From Ceratotherium simum simum (Eukaryota; Chordata; Mammalia; Perissodactyla; Rhinocerotidae): a stretch of DNA of 64,000 nt. The position numbers were made by a program, and so were the translations under genes. The notes beneath the pieces are model-generated. The model worked only from the letters and a program-made list of their open reading frames with translations, was not told the origin of the DNA and did not search any database. Location of the stretch: contig NW_004454177.1 in NCBI RefSeq assembly GCF_000283155.1, forward strand, positions 28,887,923-28,951,922. Direction: 5' to 3'. Of this stretch, positions 22,273-33,704 are shown piece after piece (the stretch's first letter is position 1; the number at the start of each line of letters is the position of its first letter).

Positions 22273-24905
22273 CTACAAAATTTATCCAAAGTATGTTCTT
22301 TGACTTCAATAGGATCTAAGTAGAAATCAACAACAGAGATAACAGGTAAATCTCCAAATATTCGAAAACTAAGTATCACACTTCCAAATTATCCATGAGT
22401 CAAAGAGAAAGTCTCAAAGGAAATAAAAAAGTATAAACTGAACAGAATAAAAATGAAAATACAACATGTCAAAATTTGTGGAAAACAGCTAAAGCAGTAC
22501 TGAGAGGAAATTTATGGCACTAAATGCATATGTTAGAAAAAAAGAAAATCTAAAATCAATAATCTACACTCCCATTTCAGTAACCCAGAAAAAGAAAAAA
22601 TACCCATAGCAAGTAGAAGGAAGGAAATAATAAGGGTAAGAGTAGAAACCAGTGTAATTAAAAACAGAAAAACAAAAGAAAAAAATCAATAAAACAAAGA
22701 GCTAGTCCTTTGAAAATACCAACAAAATGAACCAACTTCTGCTCAGGTTTATAAAGGAAAAAAGAGAGAAGACACAAATTACCAATATCAGGAATGAAAT
22801 TGAGATATCACTACAGACACTGCAGACATCAAAAAGATAACAAGGGAACACCATGAAAAACTGTAAAAATAAGTTTGACAATTTATAGAAAATGGTCCAA
22901 TTCCTCAAAAAATACAAACTTCCAGAACTCAATCAATAGATAATTGAATTACCTTATAACTATTAAGGAAATTGAATTTATAATTATAATGCTCCCAAAT
23001 AGTAATGGCCAGGCCTAGATGGTTTCCCTGGAGAAGTTTATCAAATGTTTAAGGAAGAATGAACTGCAATTCTACACATTTTTTCCAGAAAAAAGAAGAG
23101 ACATCACTTCTGAATTGATTTTATGAAACTAGTATTAACCTGATATCAAAATCAAAGATGGTACAAAATAAGAAAATTACAGACCAATATTACTCATGAA
23201 TGTAAAAGCAAAACTCTTTAACAAAACAATAGCAAATGAAATTTAGCAATATATAAAATGAATTATACAAAATGACCAAGTGGAGTTTATTCCACTGCTG
23301 CAAAGCTGGTTCAATATTGAAACTTCAATTGATGCAATTCACCATATTAACAGGCTGAAGAAAAAGAAATTAATGATCATATCAATCAATGCACAGAAAG
23401 CATTTAACAAAATTCACCACCCACTTATTGAAAGAACTCTTAGAAAAATAGGAAGAGAATGGTACTTTTCTCAACTTGATAAAGAATGTCTTCAAAAAGT
23501 CTATCTGACATTATGCTTAGTGATGAAAAACTGAATGTGTTTCCCCTAAGATTGGGAATCAGAAAAGGATGTTTATTTTCGTCATTCTTATTCAACACAG
23601 TGCTGGAAGTTCTAACCAGTGTAATAATAAAGAAAAAAATAAAAGGACTGTTGATAGAAAAAAGAAGAAATAAAATTGTCCCTATTTGTAGTTGACAAAA
23701 TTGTCTATGTAGAAAATCCCAAAGAATCTACAACAACAACAACAACAAAAACCCTCCTAAAACTAGTACATGGGTTTAGCAAGGTTTCAGGATACAAGAT
23801 AAACATAAAAAAATCAATTCTATTTCTATATACTTAAAAGGAACGTGTGGACACCAATTTTAAAAATACAACATCCTGTAAAGTTGCTTAAAATAAAGAA
23901 ATACTTAGGGGTAAATATAACAAAATGTTTTCAGGACTTGTGTGTACAGGATACAATGCTGACAAAAAAAATCAAATAAGATGTAAGCAGAAAGACATTC
24001 TGTGATCATGAACTGAAGACTGAACATAAAAAGGTGCCAAGATGTCTATTCTCCCCAAATTGATATACAAGTTTAACAGAATTCCTATGTAAATTCTGCA
24101 AGATTTTTTTATAGATAAGCACAAAGTTCACCTAAACTTATATGGAAAGGCAAAGGAACTAGACTTAAAACGAGTTTGAAAAAGAAGAGTAAAGTGGGAG
24201 AAATCACTAGGAAATTAGTCTACCTAATTTCAATATTTATTATATAGCTACAATAACTAAGACTGCTTGGTCTTGGTGAAGGGATACATGCATAGATCAA
24301 CGGAATAGAATAGAGAACTCACACAAATATGCCCAATAGATTGCTGACAAAGGTGCAAAAGCAATTTAATGGAGGAAAGACAGTCTTTTCAACAATGGTA
24401 CTAGAGCAATTGGAAATCCATAGGGAGAAAAAATGAACTTCAATCTAATTCTCACATGTTATACAAGAATTAACTCAAAATGGATCATGGCCTTAAATGT
24501 AAAATATAAAAATATAAGTCCTTGAAGATAAAAACAAAGAAACTGTAGAAGATCTAGGGATAGGCATAGAGTGCTGAGACTTGACACCAAAGCACAATCC
24601 ACAAAAGGAAAAACTGATAAATTAGAGTGAACAAGCTAAAGAGTGGGAGAAAAATTTTCAAACACATATTCAACAAAGAATTCATATCTAGAATATATAA
24701 ATTATTTTATAATTAAACAATAAAAAACCAAAGTGTCCATTTAGAAAATGGACAAGACATGAAATGACATTTCATCGAAGAGGATCTAAAATGACAACTA
24801 AGCACATGGAAATGTCTTCAACATCATTAGCCATTAGGAAAATGCAAATTATAACCACAATGAGATATCACAACGTGCATCTCAAAATGGCTAAAATAAG
24901 AAATA
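22273..24905 (+). mobile_element. Ancient L1 continued: ORF2 reverse transcriptase to C-terminal region
   Basis: ORF2 resumes with tcaacaacagagataacagg, atttatggcactaaatgcat (22511), ccaggcctagatggtttccc (23009) and the reverse-transcriptase region, then C-terminal ORF2 up to aatgagatatcacaacgtgc (24861). The element ends abruptly at about 24905 in ORF2; no 3'UTR or poly(A) follows, so the 3' end was lost or deleted. A (CAA)n tract lies at 23730-23748. Confidence 0.88.
23280..23760 (+). pseudogene. L1 ORF2 reverse transcriptase remnant
   Basis: ORF2 encodes the endonuclease/reverse transcriptase of LINE-1. Here the palm region can be read in three different frames: 23280-23534 holds the motif A region as INAQKAFNKIHH, in which the conserved aspartates of the family (DAEKAFDK) are both asparagine; 23486-23695 holds the downstream FPLRLGIRKGCLFS segment (family PLRSGTRQGCPLS); and the catalytic FADD box is read at about 23685-23696 in a third frame as FVVD. 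At least two frameshifts and loss of catalytic aspartates make it non-functional. Confidence 0.85.
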
Positions 24906-26254
24906 GTGGTCTAACTCTAGACTGAAAATTTTCTTTGCATCCAACTTCTGGTTCTACTCTATTCTGGATTTTCCTTTGATGGTGCATGGAGTTCTTTGAT
25001 GTCCTGTCCTTGAATATCTGTATTCCTCTAGATATTCTTACCCCGTGGGGTGTAATCACCATCTTCTAGTCATAACAAGAGGTCGAAAGGCAATAGACAT
25101 CACAATTTGGTGTTGAATGTGACGTATAAAATGGCATTGCTCCATTCTGCAGAGGATGGGCCACCTTTGCCTACATGTATGTGTGGTATTCAGTGAGATG
25201 ATGTCTTCCCAAATAACCAAGGCCTAGCCCTCTTTAAGATTAGAAAGGCAGGCAAGAAATAATGAGGAAGACACAAAGTGAACCGGTTCTACAAATGTGA
25301 GGGAAATGGCAATTGTGAAGACAAATATTTTTCCCTTTATAAGGGGATTTTATTGGCCAAGCGGAGAGTTAATCTCTGGAAAATGATTTTTCTCTAGAGA
25401 TCCACCAGCTCGGGTTCCAAAAAGAAGCTATAAATAATCTTGGGTGAGCGTTGGAACTCTAGGAGCTCCTGATAATGAATGAAAACACGTGGCAGGACTT
25501 GCATCCTTGGGATGGTGAGAATCATTTCAAGCTCTGGGTTTATCTAATGTTCTCCTAGGCAAGGAAATAAATTGGCAGCCAGCAGACACCACGGAAATTA
25601 AAACATGGGCATGATACTTCTCCGTTCTTTATCCAGTGTGAATTATGTTTTTTGCTGCTGCTGCCATTACTGTCACCACCCCTGCCCCTGTTTCTGCTGG
25701 AGAGCAGGAAGCTTAAGCATTGCCATTGGTGCAGCTTGTTTTTCCAGAGAGACCTCAAACCAGGAGAACAGAGGAAAAATAAATATCAGAGAACCAGACT
25801 TTGTGGGAAGGATGAGCCCTTACACATGGATATGAGTGGAATTCATTTGGAAAGAAATGTACTGATTTCTACATCTTGTTTCTCCCCTCCTCCACCCATT
25901 TAATTTTTTCCTCCTTGAGTGTTGAAATCTGCGTTCTGTTGGCAGCTTTCCTCATGCTCAGCTCTGACTCTGTTCAGTTATGACTGCTAATGACGTATGT
26001 GCAGGAGAAATACAGAAATTGAGAGAGAAAGAGAGAGACTGAGGTGCAGAGCTGCATCTGGTCCTTCCTCTCAGCACAGCTGCGTGAAACACGTACGTTA
26101 GCTAAGTCCAGCTGTCAGTCAGTTGGCTTAGTTTACAATATAATCTGAATATTTCATTATCTTATTTTGGTCCGTAATCATTTCAGATAAGCCTGAGTCT
26201 ATAGTTTTCATTTTCCTATAGTTTCCACCCTTTAAATACTACTACTCCCAACTT
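24906..26254. other. Unassigned intergenic sequence
   Basis: No gene or named repeat. The segment 25560-25760 is somewhat richer in G+C and carries overlapping frames of 66-83 codons on both strands, without recognisable domains. A (GA)n tract (gagagagaaagagagagactg) lies at about 26020-26040. Confidence 0.5.
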
Positions 26255-26355
26255 TATGTTTATATAGTGCTTTAGTTAACTTGATCCTCACAGCAACTGG
26301 GTAAGGCAAATAGGGTGGACCTTATCTCCATTTTTCACAACAGGAAGTTGAGATG
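26255..26355 (-). mobile_element. MIR SINE fragment
   Basis: Reverse-complement MIR core: atatagtgctttagttaact, gatcctcacagcaactgggt, ccttatctccatttttcaca. Confidence 0.65.
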
Positions 26356-26859
26356 ACTTTAACTGGTGCTATTTTACTCAATGCCCAATGCTTGTTCCAT
26401 TCCTCTATGCTGTTGTCTGCTGCCAGTTGTCTACATGACTCCTTTGCTTTGAGGGCTGAGCCTGAATCCTTATAACCTAGGATGTAGGTATTATTGGTCC
26501 TGACGTGCTTTTGTAGAGGCTAAAGTGCACCAGAGAGACCTCTTTAAACTCATTTATTCCAAAAGAATTTTTCTTCTGGTATGGGGCCTACAATTTGATT
26601 GTCCTGTCTATCTTTCTCATTAGGAGAAATTGAGAGCTTGGGAGAAAAAGAAGCATGGATAATAAATCCAATAAAATTGAAGTGACAAAGGGCTGACCTC
26701 ATGCTGAAACTCTGTGGGGCATAGTCTTGCAAGCTTTGGAAATGTCGTGACTTAACTAAGGCTGTGGAAAAGTGATCCTTCATATGACTGCGAGCTCTGT
26801 GCTGGCTATGTGTCTGGAGCCAGATAAAGTTCTGTTTGGGTTGTGGTAGAGCCTCCCAG

Positions 26860-27085
26860 GGGAAGGGGTAAGTACGTTGGCCTGGGTTTGTATTCTGGCT
26901 CCATCACTTATTCATTGTGTGACTTGGGGGAAACTGTTGAATCCCGCTCCCGAAGTGGAGCTCATATGCAAAATGGGGCTTGTAATAATGCTTATCATAG
27001 GATTAAGAGGATTCAAAGAGATAGTACATCTCAGTTACTTAGAATGATATCCAGGTACTCAAAAAACATGAGCTATATTATTACA
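26860..27085 (+). mobile_element. MIR SINE
   Basis: Nearly complete sense MIR: tggcctgggtttgtattctg, tccatcacttattcattgtg, tgacttgggggaaactgttg, tgcaaaatggggcttgtaat, taggattaagaggattcaaa. The plus-strand 122-codon frame at 26843-27211 runs through it and is therefore incidental. Confidence 0.85.
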
Positions 27086-27254
27086 AATCTTTGCTTTCTT
27101 CTGGCTGCTTGGAAAATAATTATTTTTTTGAACTTATTTTCTAGGCTTTTAGTAGTATTTATTGAACTTAGGAGGGTTAGTTTTCATGCTTTTGTAAAAA
27201 CAATTAAATAATATTACAGACAACTCAGTGGATGGATAAAGCAGTAGAAACCCA

Positions 27255-27465
27255 AAGTTATGATCATGGTTTTGTACAGCAAGAGTGGATTTGAAGTCAG
27301 TCAAGATTATCTTGTCACTTATTAACCATGTGTTCTCGGCTATTTAAAGAACTTCTTTGAGCCTCATCTTTGTAAGATGGAGATAATCATACTTTACCTC
27401 CTCCATGGTTATTGTAGTGCTCAGAGATCATAATCAAGAAATGACTTTGTGAGTGTCATATTGTA
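27255..27465 (+). mobile_element. MIR SINE
   Basis: Second sense MIR, more diverged: gagtggatttgaagtcagtc, cttgtcacttattaaccatg, gagcctcatctttgtaagat, ggagataatcatactttacc, tccatggttattgtagtgct. Confidence 0.75.
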
Positions 27466-27837
27466 GTAAGAAGGTTGTTTATTATGATTCATATTTAGAT
27501 AAAACTGAAGGGAAAGATAGTCACTTGGTGATGGAGTCTGATTTCAAGTTTAAAAATAAACCACATTGCTGACTGTGTAAGTTCTGGCCTGGAGACTCTA
27601 TTTCCTAGACTGTATGAGGGCTGTGGTCTCTTTAATGACTTACTGAAAGACATCGATTTTTTGAGTGTAAATGGAGGCACAGGTGTATTAAGAGCAGGTC
27701 AAGCTATTTTAATGCTTGTGAACTAGAAGATAGAGAGCATACTTATCCAGAATGCTGTTTCCTGTTTCTGCCTGACTCTTGTGATGTTTGCAACAAGTGA
27801 TTGAAAAAGGCTAGCAGTCTGCGGTTATAGTGTTTTC

Positions 27838-27905
27838 TCCCTTCTCTCCTTCTTCCTTCCCCCGCCTCCCTCCTTCCTTTCTTCCTTTCTTTCCTGCTTT
27901 CTCTT
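27838..27905. repeat. Polypyrimidine (CCTT)n-rich tract
   Basis: About 68 bp almost wholly of C and T on the plus strand (cccttctctccttcttcctt ... tttcctgctttctc). Such tracts may adopt triplex structure; here it is most simply a decayed simple repeat. Confidence 0.8.
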
Positions 27906-27984
27906 ATTGGGTAGTATGCAATAGAATGGAGGATGTTTATTAGATTTTGAGACTTTCCAGACAATTAATTGTTTTAATATTGCC

Positions 27985-28720
27985 ATCTGAAAATTCAGTC
28001 AGTCCATTAACAATTTCTTACTCAATATCTACTATGTTAAAGCACTGGGAAGGATAAAATGAAAGCATAAGATATTTCTTATTTTTGAGATCTTAACACA
28101 GCTAGCAATAGAGAATATTCTCATAACATTTATAGAACAATTTTTACAGATTATAGATTGTTTTTAATAAACACTATTTCATTATAATTATGACGTTAGC
28201 TTATTAATAATGCTATTACTACTGCAACTTAATGAGGCTCAGAGAATCAGGGACCATAGATGTTTAATACCTAATGACAAAAGTAAGGAATGCAATAAAA
28301 GTAGAAGCACAGGGTATTGTGAGAAGGTGTAATAGGGGAAGATGGTAGTCTATCTTGGGAAGATGAGGCTGGTATGGTCATGAGAAGGCTCCAGAAGAAA
28401 TTGACTTCAAGATGATTTGTAATTAAGCAAATGAAGTCAGATTGGATTGGGCAACATTCCAGACAGAAGAAAGTCCTTGTTCAACGACCAGGAAGTGAGA
28501 GTTCATTTGACATGTTTAGAGAACAGAAAGAAGCCCAATATAGCCAGAGTGGGGATAACAAATGGGAGAGCAGCAAAACTTTAAGTGGGTGAAGTAGTCA
28601 TGGACCAGATCATGAAGAGCACTGTAAATTGTGCAAAGTGTTTTAGATTTTTCTTTAATGGTAATGGGAAATCACTGAGAGGTTTTGAGCAGAGGAGTGA
28701 CATGATTTTAAAATACCACT
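27985..28720 (-). mobile_element. L2 LINE, about 0.7 kb
   Basis: Reverse-complement L2 from its 3' end (ttcttactcaatatctacta) inward: gcaacattccagacagaaga (28451), aaagaagcccaatatagcca (28528), accagatcatgaagagcact (28604), gggaaatcactgagaggttt (28666), gaggagtgacatgattttaa (28692). The L2 order is preserved, so it is one element. The 88-codon plus-strand frame at 28585-28851 is antisense to it. Confidence 0.82.
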
Positions 28721-29164
28721 TTTGCTATAAAATAAAAACAGTATATGTTGGTATAATATTTGAGGGCCAGCTAAGCAGAGATCTATTATTTAGGGTAGAA
28801 CCTGACCATTGGACTCAGGACATGGAGGGAGCTAACACTAAGAATTGTTAATATTTCCAATCAGATAATAGAAAACAAAGAATTCTAAATAGAGGAAATA
28901 GCATGTGCAAATGTATAAGAAGAAATGACATGAGTTCAATGCTGCTACCAAGGAATAGGGCTCAATGTGAGAGAAGGATTTATAACAGATGCATCTGTTT
29001 CTGGGCTTGACAGGTGACAATTCCAAGATCACCTGAATGGTAAGGCAGAGGCTGTTAACAGACCTCTTGCATTTGTCAGCATTAGAGTAGCAGTGTGGTG
29101 CCGTGACCTTGAAGGTTGCAGCTGTCAGTAACTTTGCTATAGGAAACTAAGGAAAACAGATTGA
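28721..29164. other. Mostly unassigned; possible L2 remnant
   Basis: 28850-29000 (gaggaaatagcatgtgcaaa) resembles the L2 antisense region again, but too weakly to call. No gene. Confidence 0.4.
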
Positions 29165-29462
29165 TGGAATGAGGCAAAATAATAAAACTTTGAGACAACA
29201 TAGGAGAGATAAGGAGAGTTTTAAATTAGACTCAAGATGCCATAGCCACAAAGAAAAGATCGATCAATTGGACTACATTAAAATTAATTTATGTCCATCG
29301 AAAGATGTCATTAATGAGTGCAAAGGAAAGCCACAGAATGGAAAAAGATATTTATAACATGTAAGCTGACAAAGGGCTCACATTCAGAATACATGAACAA
29401 CACTCACAAATCAATAAGGAAAAGAGCCAACCCAATATAAAATGAGCAAGAGACTGTCTTCT
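29165..29462 (+). mobile_element. L1 ORF2 fragment (left part)
   Basis: Sense L1 ORF2 C-terminal text: caattggactacattaaaat (29265), tccatcgaaagatgtcatta (29294), ggaaaaagatatttataaca (29340), aaatcaataaggaaaagagc (29408), aaaatgagcaagagact (29438). It is interrupted at about 29458 and resumes at about 29646. Confidence 0.8.
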
Positions 29463-29645
29463 TTTGCTAAATTAAGTTCATTCATTCTATTTCTCTATAA
29501 TGTTCTGTTGTATGAATTCTCTATAATTTATCCATTCTAATATTGATAGATTTTTGGGTAATTTCTAGATTTGGCTAATAATATCCCTATTAACGTTCTT
29601 GCACATATCTCTTTTTGTATAGGTAAACATGTTTATATCTAGTAG
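29463..29645 (-). mobile_element. Inverted L1 fragment inside an L1
   Basis: About 180 bp of antisense L1: ctgttgtatgaattctctat (29506), taatttatccattctaatat, agatttttgggtaatttcta, ttcttgcacatatctctttt. It lies exactly where the plus-strand L1 text breaks. It may be a separate minus-strand insertion or a local inversion. Confidence 0.65.
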
Positions 29646-30085
29646 TGGAACTTCACAAAAAAAGTCCACTGAACATATAAAAAGTTGCAAACTTTATTTG
29701 TAATGAGAGAAATAAAATTAAATCATAATGAGCTCTCACTCCATACTAAAATTAACAAAAGCCAAAATACCATGTATGAGAAAAGATTTGATGCAAAGAT
29801 TACTGTCATATTCTGTTTGTGGGAGTTTAAATGGGTACAATAATTTTGGAAATGAGTTTTTTACTATCTACTAAAGTTGCGATTACACATACCTTTTGCT
29901 CCTGGGTGGGGGAATGATTGGAAGGGGCACAAATGGAGTACTAGAAACGTTCCGTTTCTTGAGAATAGTTGATGGTTACAAAGATGTTCATTCTGTCTCG
30001 ATTCACTGACTTATATCTTTATGTTTTGTGTAATCTGCTGAATATGTGTTATACTTAAATTATTTTAAAATATAACAATACTTTG
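29646..30085 (+). mobile_element. L1 ORF2/3'UTR fragment (right part)
   Basis: Sense L1 resumes with acttcacaaaaaaagtccac, which follows on from the point of interruption in the L1 consensus order, then aatcataatgagctctcact (29722) and 3'UTR-like sequence to about 30085 (ttcattctgtctcgattcac, ...gtgttatacttaaatt). Confidence 0.72.
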
Positions 30086-31999
30086 CCTTGCAAGAGCATT
30101 CTCTACAGTGTGCCATTTATTTGAGTTACCAGATTACATTTAACTTCTAATTTATAGACAGATGAGCTGGCCAGCGGGATCAGAAGTTCCACAGCTGAGG
30201 TTTCTTGTATACCAGGATTTCCCTTCGGAAAAACTAATGGAGGAATGCAAAATACTAACAAGATTGTGAAAACTCTAATAGAAATTATATATCAATCCTT
30301 TTGATGCTACACATGCTAACCTCAAAACATTTAATTTATATCTTCCTTGTGTAGCATGATGTTAGTCTACACATACTATACTTCTTTATTTCAGATGTCT
30401 TTAATAAAAATCTGAAAATTATTAGTAATTCATTTCTTGGTAGGCAGGATTCTTTCAGAAATGACTTTCATAGATGAAGATATTGAAAGGAGTCTTTGAT
30501 GGTGAAAAGACTATAAATTTGAAGACTGGATGATCTATATAGTTTCTCTAATGCTAAAGATTCCACAATTACTTCTTATGATAGAGACGGTGGGAAGTGA
30601 GGCAGAGAAATGTATAGCAAAGTTTCAGAATAATAATAGAAAAACTTTCTTTTCCAGAGACCCATCACAAATTGAAGTCAAAGGAAACTCATCTAATTTA
30701 CAATTTTTCCATGAATCTGTTATGAAACTGAATGCATGTCAATTTATTTAGCAAGTTCTTTCTTAAAACAGTAAAATCTACACATTTTCTGAAATTAAGA
30801 AGTATTCTAAAAATTTTAATGAAAGTCGCACCCATTTCAGTAAAGCTGTTGCTTAACTTGCACAAAAAATTCCTCCAGGTTAGCACAATGTGAAAAAAAA
30901 GAGCATGCTCCAGTAAAAGACAACTCGGAAACAAAGTAACCAAAAGTAAAGAATGAGACAAAACACTTCCCTATCACATGCTTCTCTATTGTTTCACTCA
31001 CCTCTTCAATTGCTTTCCCCTGGGGCATCTTTACTGGTGGCACTGCCTCTCTAGATTAATATTCATACTGTATGAGCATCGTCTTAGTCTTGCCATCTTG
31101 TGAATGATAGTTGAGTTTGAAAAAGAGAAAGAAACAGTGAGAACAAGGCAAGAGAGCATAAAAGCGAAGAAAAGAGTAACTGGGGTTTAATTATTACAAT
31201 AAATAGCACGTGTTAAACAGTTCATCTATGGACCATCTAAAAATTTCACCAACTGGGTATCAAATACAGTATGATGAGCTCCCCCACCATACTTTTAGAA
31301 CAATGGTCAACTCTTAAGTTTTACTCACGACTGAAGAGCAACATGTGTTCATCTTGTTGCTGAATAACACATGTGTATTCATGTGTGTGTGTTTGTGTGT
31401 GTAAAAGGTCAATCTATTAGACAGTAAACTCCCAAAGGTTGGGAATCATATCTTTCTCATTCACTGTTTAATCTCCCGCAACTCTGCTAACAGTGATTTG
31501 CCCATCGTAACTGAGTCTAGTCCAGATGAATACTCAATTCCAGTTGTTTGTTTCAGAAAAGAATAATTAATAGTTTAAGAATGATTCTGATTATACATTT
31601 ATTTTGAAAGGCCTTGTGCTTCAGTTATATGCTCCAGACAAAAAGAAAATAAATAAATAAAAAAAGAGTAAGTTACATGGTTGGGTTTGTGCCAAATGAA
31701 ATTCAAATAAACTTGAAGAAATCCAAATATTTTAATTTGCTGTTAGCCACCAGCAGATTTAATCAATGCATGCAACCTTAGTGAAAATAAGGGTACCTGC
31801 GTAATGAATGGAAACAGAGTTGTTGATGGTTCTAATTTGCCTGCAATATTAGGGTTGATTCTCACAATTTATATGCACACATAATACATAGTATTCATAT
31901 CTGTCTTCATAATGTTTATTTTAATATTAATTAGGTTGAATTGTAAGTTCTTGTTATCTACAACTAACTTCAAAACCCTCAAAAGTATTATAAACAACA
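30086..31999. other. Unassigned intergenic sequence; candidate conserved stretch at 31680-31960
   Basis: No gene or named repeat recognised. A (GT)n tract occurs at about 31383-31403 and an (AAAT)n tract at 31650-31663. The part from 31720 to 31960 is unlike a repeat and carries several TAAT-type homeodomain-like cores; conservation is only a guess. Confidence 0.45.
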
Positions 32000-32155
32000 T
32001 TTATCAGAGAGCCATTTCAGAGCACTTTTTATGTGTGACATACTGTACTAGGTGCTGGGGCTTTAACATAAATCCATAAGAAATAATTCCTGCCTTGAAT
32101 AGCCTTACAGTGTAGTTTGGAACATGGACCAAACAACCACAACAACAACGTGAAA
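32000..32155 (-). mobile_element. L2 LINE 3'-end fragment
   Basis: Reverse-complement L2: agcactttttatgtgtgaca, tactgtactaggtgctgggg, aataattcctgccttgaata, gccttacagtgtagtttgga. Confidence 0.72.
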
Positions 32156-33397
32156 ATTACAATATAATCATGACAAATAGAATGAGAAATTCCCATTAAA
32201 CCTCCAGCTTCTTTCGTATGTGTTCTTAATATTATCATGCAATTTTCCAAACATTAAAGACTGAATGAGCTGCATGTTGTTTGAGCCTACATTGTTGCAA
32301 ATATTTGTTGATGCTCAAAAAATAGCGAATGAGATTGAAACAATCTTCTATTAAGACCAGTTTGCAATGTGAGACAAGTTGGTGTTAAGTCAGAGAGAGA
32401 AATAACATTTTCGCAGGAATCCTCTAGTGAGCTAAAAGGGAAAAGAAATTAAAGCTCAGAGAAGATGGCCAGTGAACAAATGGTGTGTTTTTTTTTTCCC
32501 AGATAAAAAATGCTGTAATTACACAGTTATGCTTCACATATCTCCACGTATACATGCAAACAAACATTTCCTATTCTCTGAGTGGAACAGCTATAATCTA
32601 ATCAAAAAATAATGTACTTATTTCATAGTTTCCTTGATCCATAAAGACATTACAGATGTTTCAGTTTGTTAGAAAAGACAATGTACCTCATTTACAAAAG
32701 CATACTCATGGTAGCTTTTTTTCCCCTTGATAGCCATAAAACATAGCATTATAAAATCATTAATTTTTTTTCATTTCCTATTCAGTTTACTATTTAGTTG
32801 ATCACTTAATTCATTCAAATAACAAAGTGATAACATAGAGTTCTAGAGTTACATCCAGAAGAACACATTCCCTTCTCTACTCACATGAGTAGACATAAGA
32901 AGAACTGAAAAAATCTACCTCCTGTCCAGACAAGGAGGAAGGTGGGCACCCCTAGCCCAGGCAGAGGTTGGGTTTTGATATTATTGTTCTGGGGAAGCAC
33001 GATGCATGGAGAAAGGGTTTGCCATGGTCCTGGTGCTGAAATCTGCCACCTTGTTCACTCAAGAGAAAGACAGAAGTTTTATCAGAGTTTCTGGCATAAC
33101 AGCAGCATAAACCAAAGTGCATGTCTGATAACTTCAAATTATCCCAGGGACCGTAGAAAAAATTTTTTAATGTAGTCATAAGTCTTTGGGGGAACAATCA
33201 GCAATTATGGACTGCCCCTCTTCCCCAGGCACGTATAACCCATCAATCTTTCTGAAGGATATGCCTAAGAGCCAACTAGTTTCTAAAAAATGAAATATAG
33301 AGGTTGTGCCTACGTTTCAACAAGGGCACTATAAGGAAGCTGCACCATCTTGATTATTAATGAAGGCGCAACAGGCATCATCTAACTAGGGGACTAA
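32156..33397. other. Unassigned intergenic sequence
   Basis: No gene or named repeat. A (CAA)n-like run precedes it near 32135-32150. The overlapping 77- and 81-codon frames on opposite strands at 32942-33197 have no recognisable domain. Confidence 0.5.
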
Positions 33398-33704
33398 ATC
33401 CCTATGCCCATAGCTGCTAGAGTTTGCTGCTGTCTTTCCATTTCTTTGGATTTCCTGAGAGTACATGACATGTAATCAATTCAAAGCTGACATCTGGTTA
33501 CTATCAACTGAATTGCATTTATTGAAGACTCATTTCACACAACTGCAAAATGAAGATGATAAGAAAATGATAAAGGATTTGGTATAATTCAGTCTACTAA
33601 AGAGAAGATCCGCTCTTAAGATATTTTCATATTTTTTGTCCTATTTATATATCCATAATTTTCCAGTTACTTCCAAAGAAATGTAACATATTAAGAAATT
33701 TTTG
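33398..33704 (+). repeat. Paralogous block, copy A
   Basis: This block is homologous to 35988-36295 at a constant offset of 2590 bp (2591 past about 33650). Shared exact words include tttctttgga, aattgcattt, aaaatgataaaggat and gaaatgtaaca, in the same order. A hand count over 33401-33650 gives about 182 identities in 250 ungapped columns (73%). I do not recognise it as a named repeat family; it may be an old local duplication or two copies of an uncatalogued or poorly remembered element. Confidence 0.85.

Noticed and set aside
26843..27211. 122-codon plus-strand frame
   Set aside because: Spans a MIR SINE.
28850..29000. Another L2 fragment
   Set aside because: Only short matches; kept as a remark and not as a feature.
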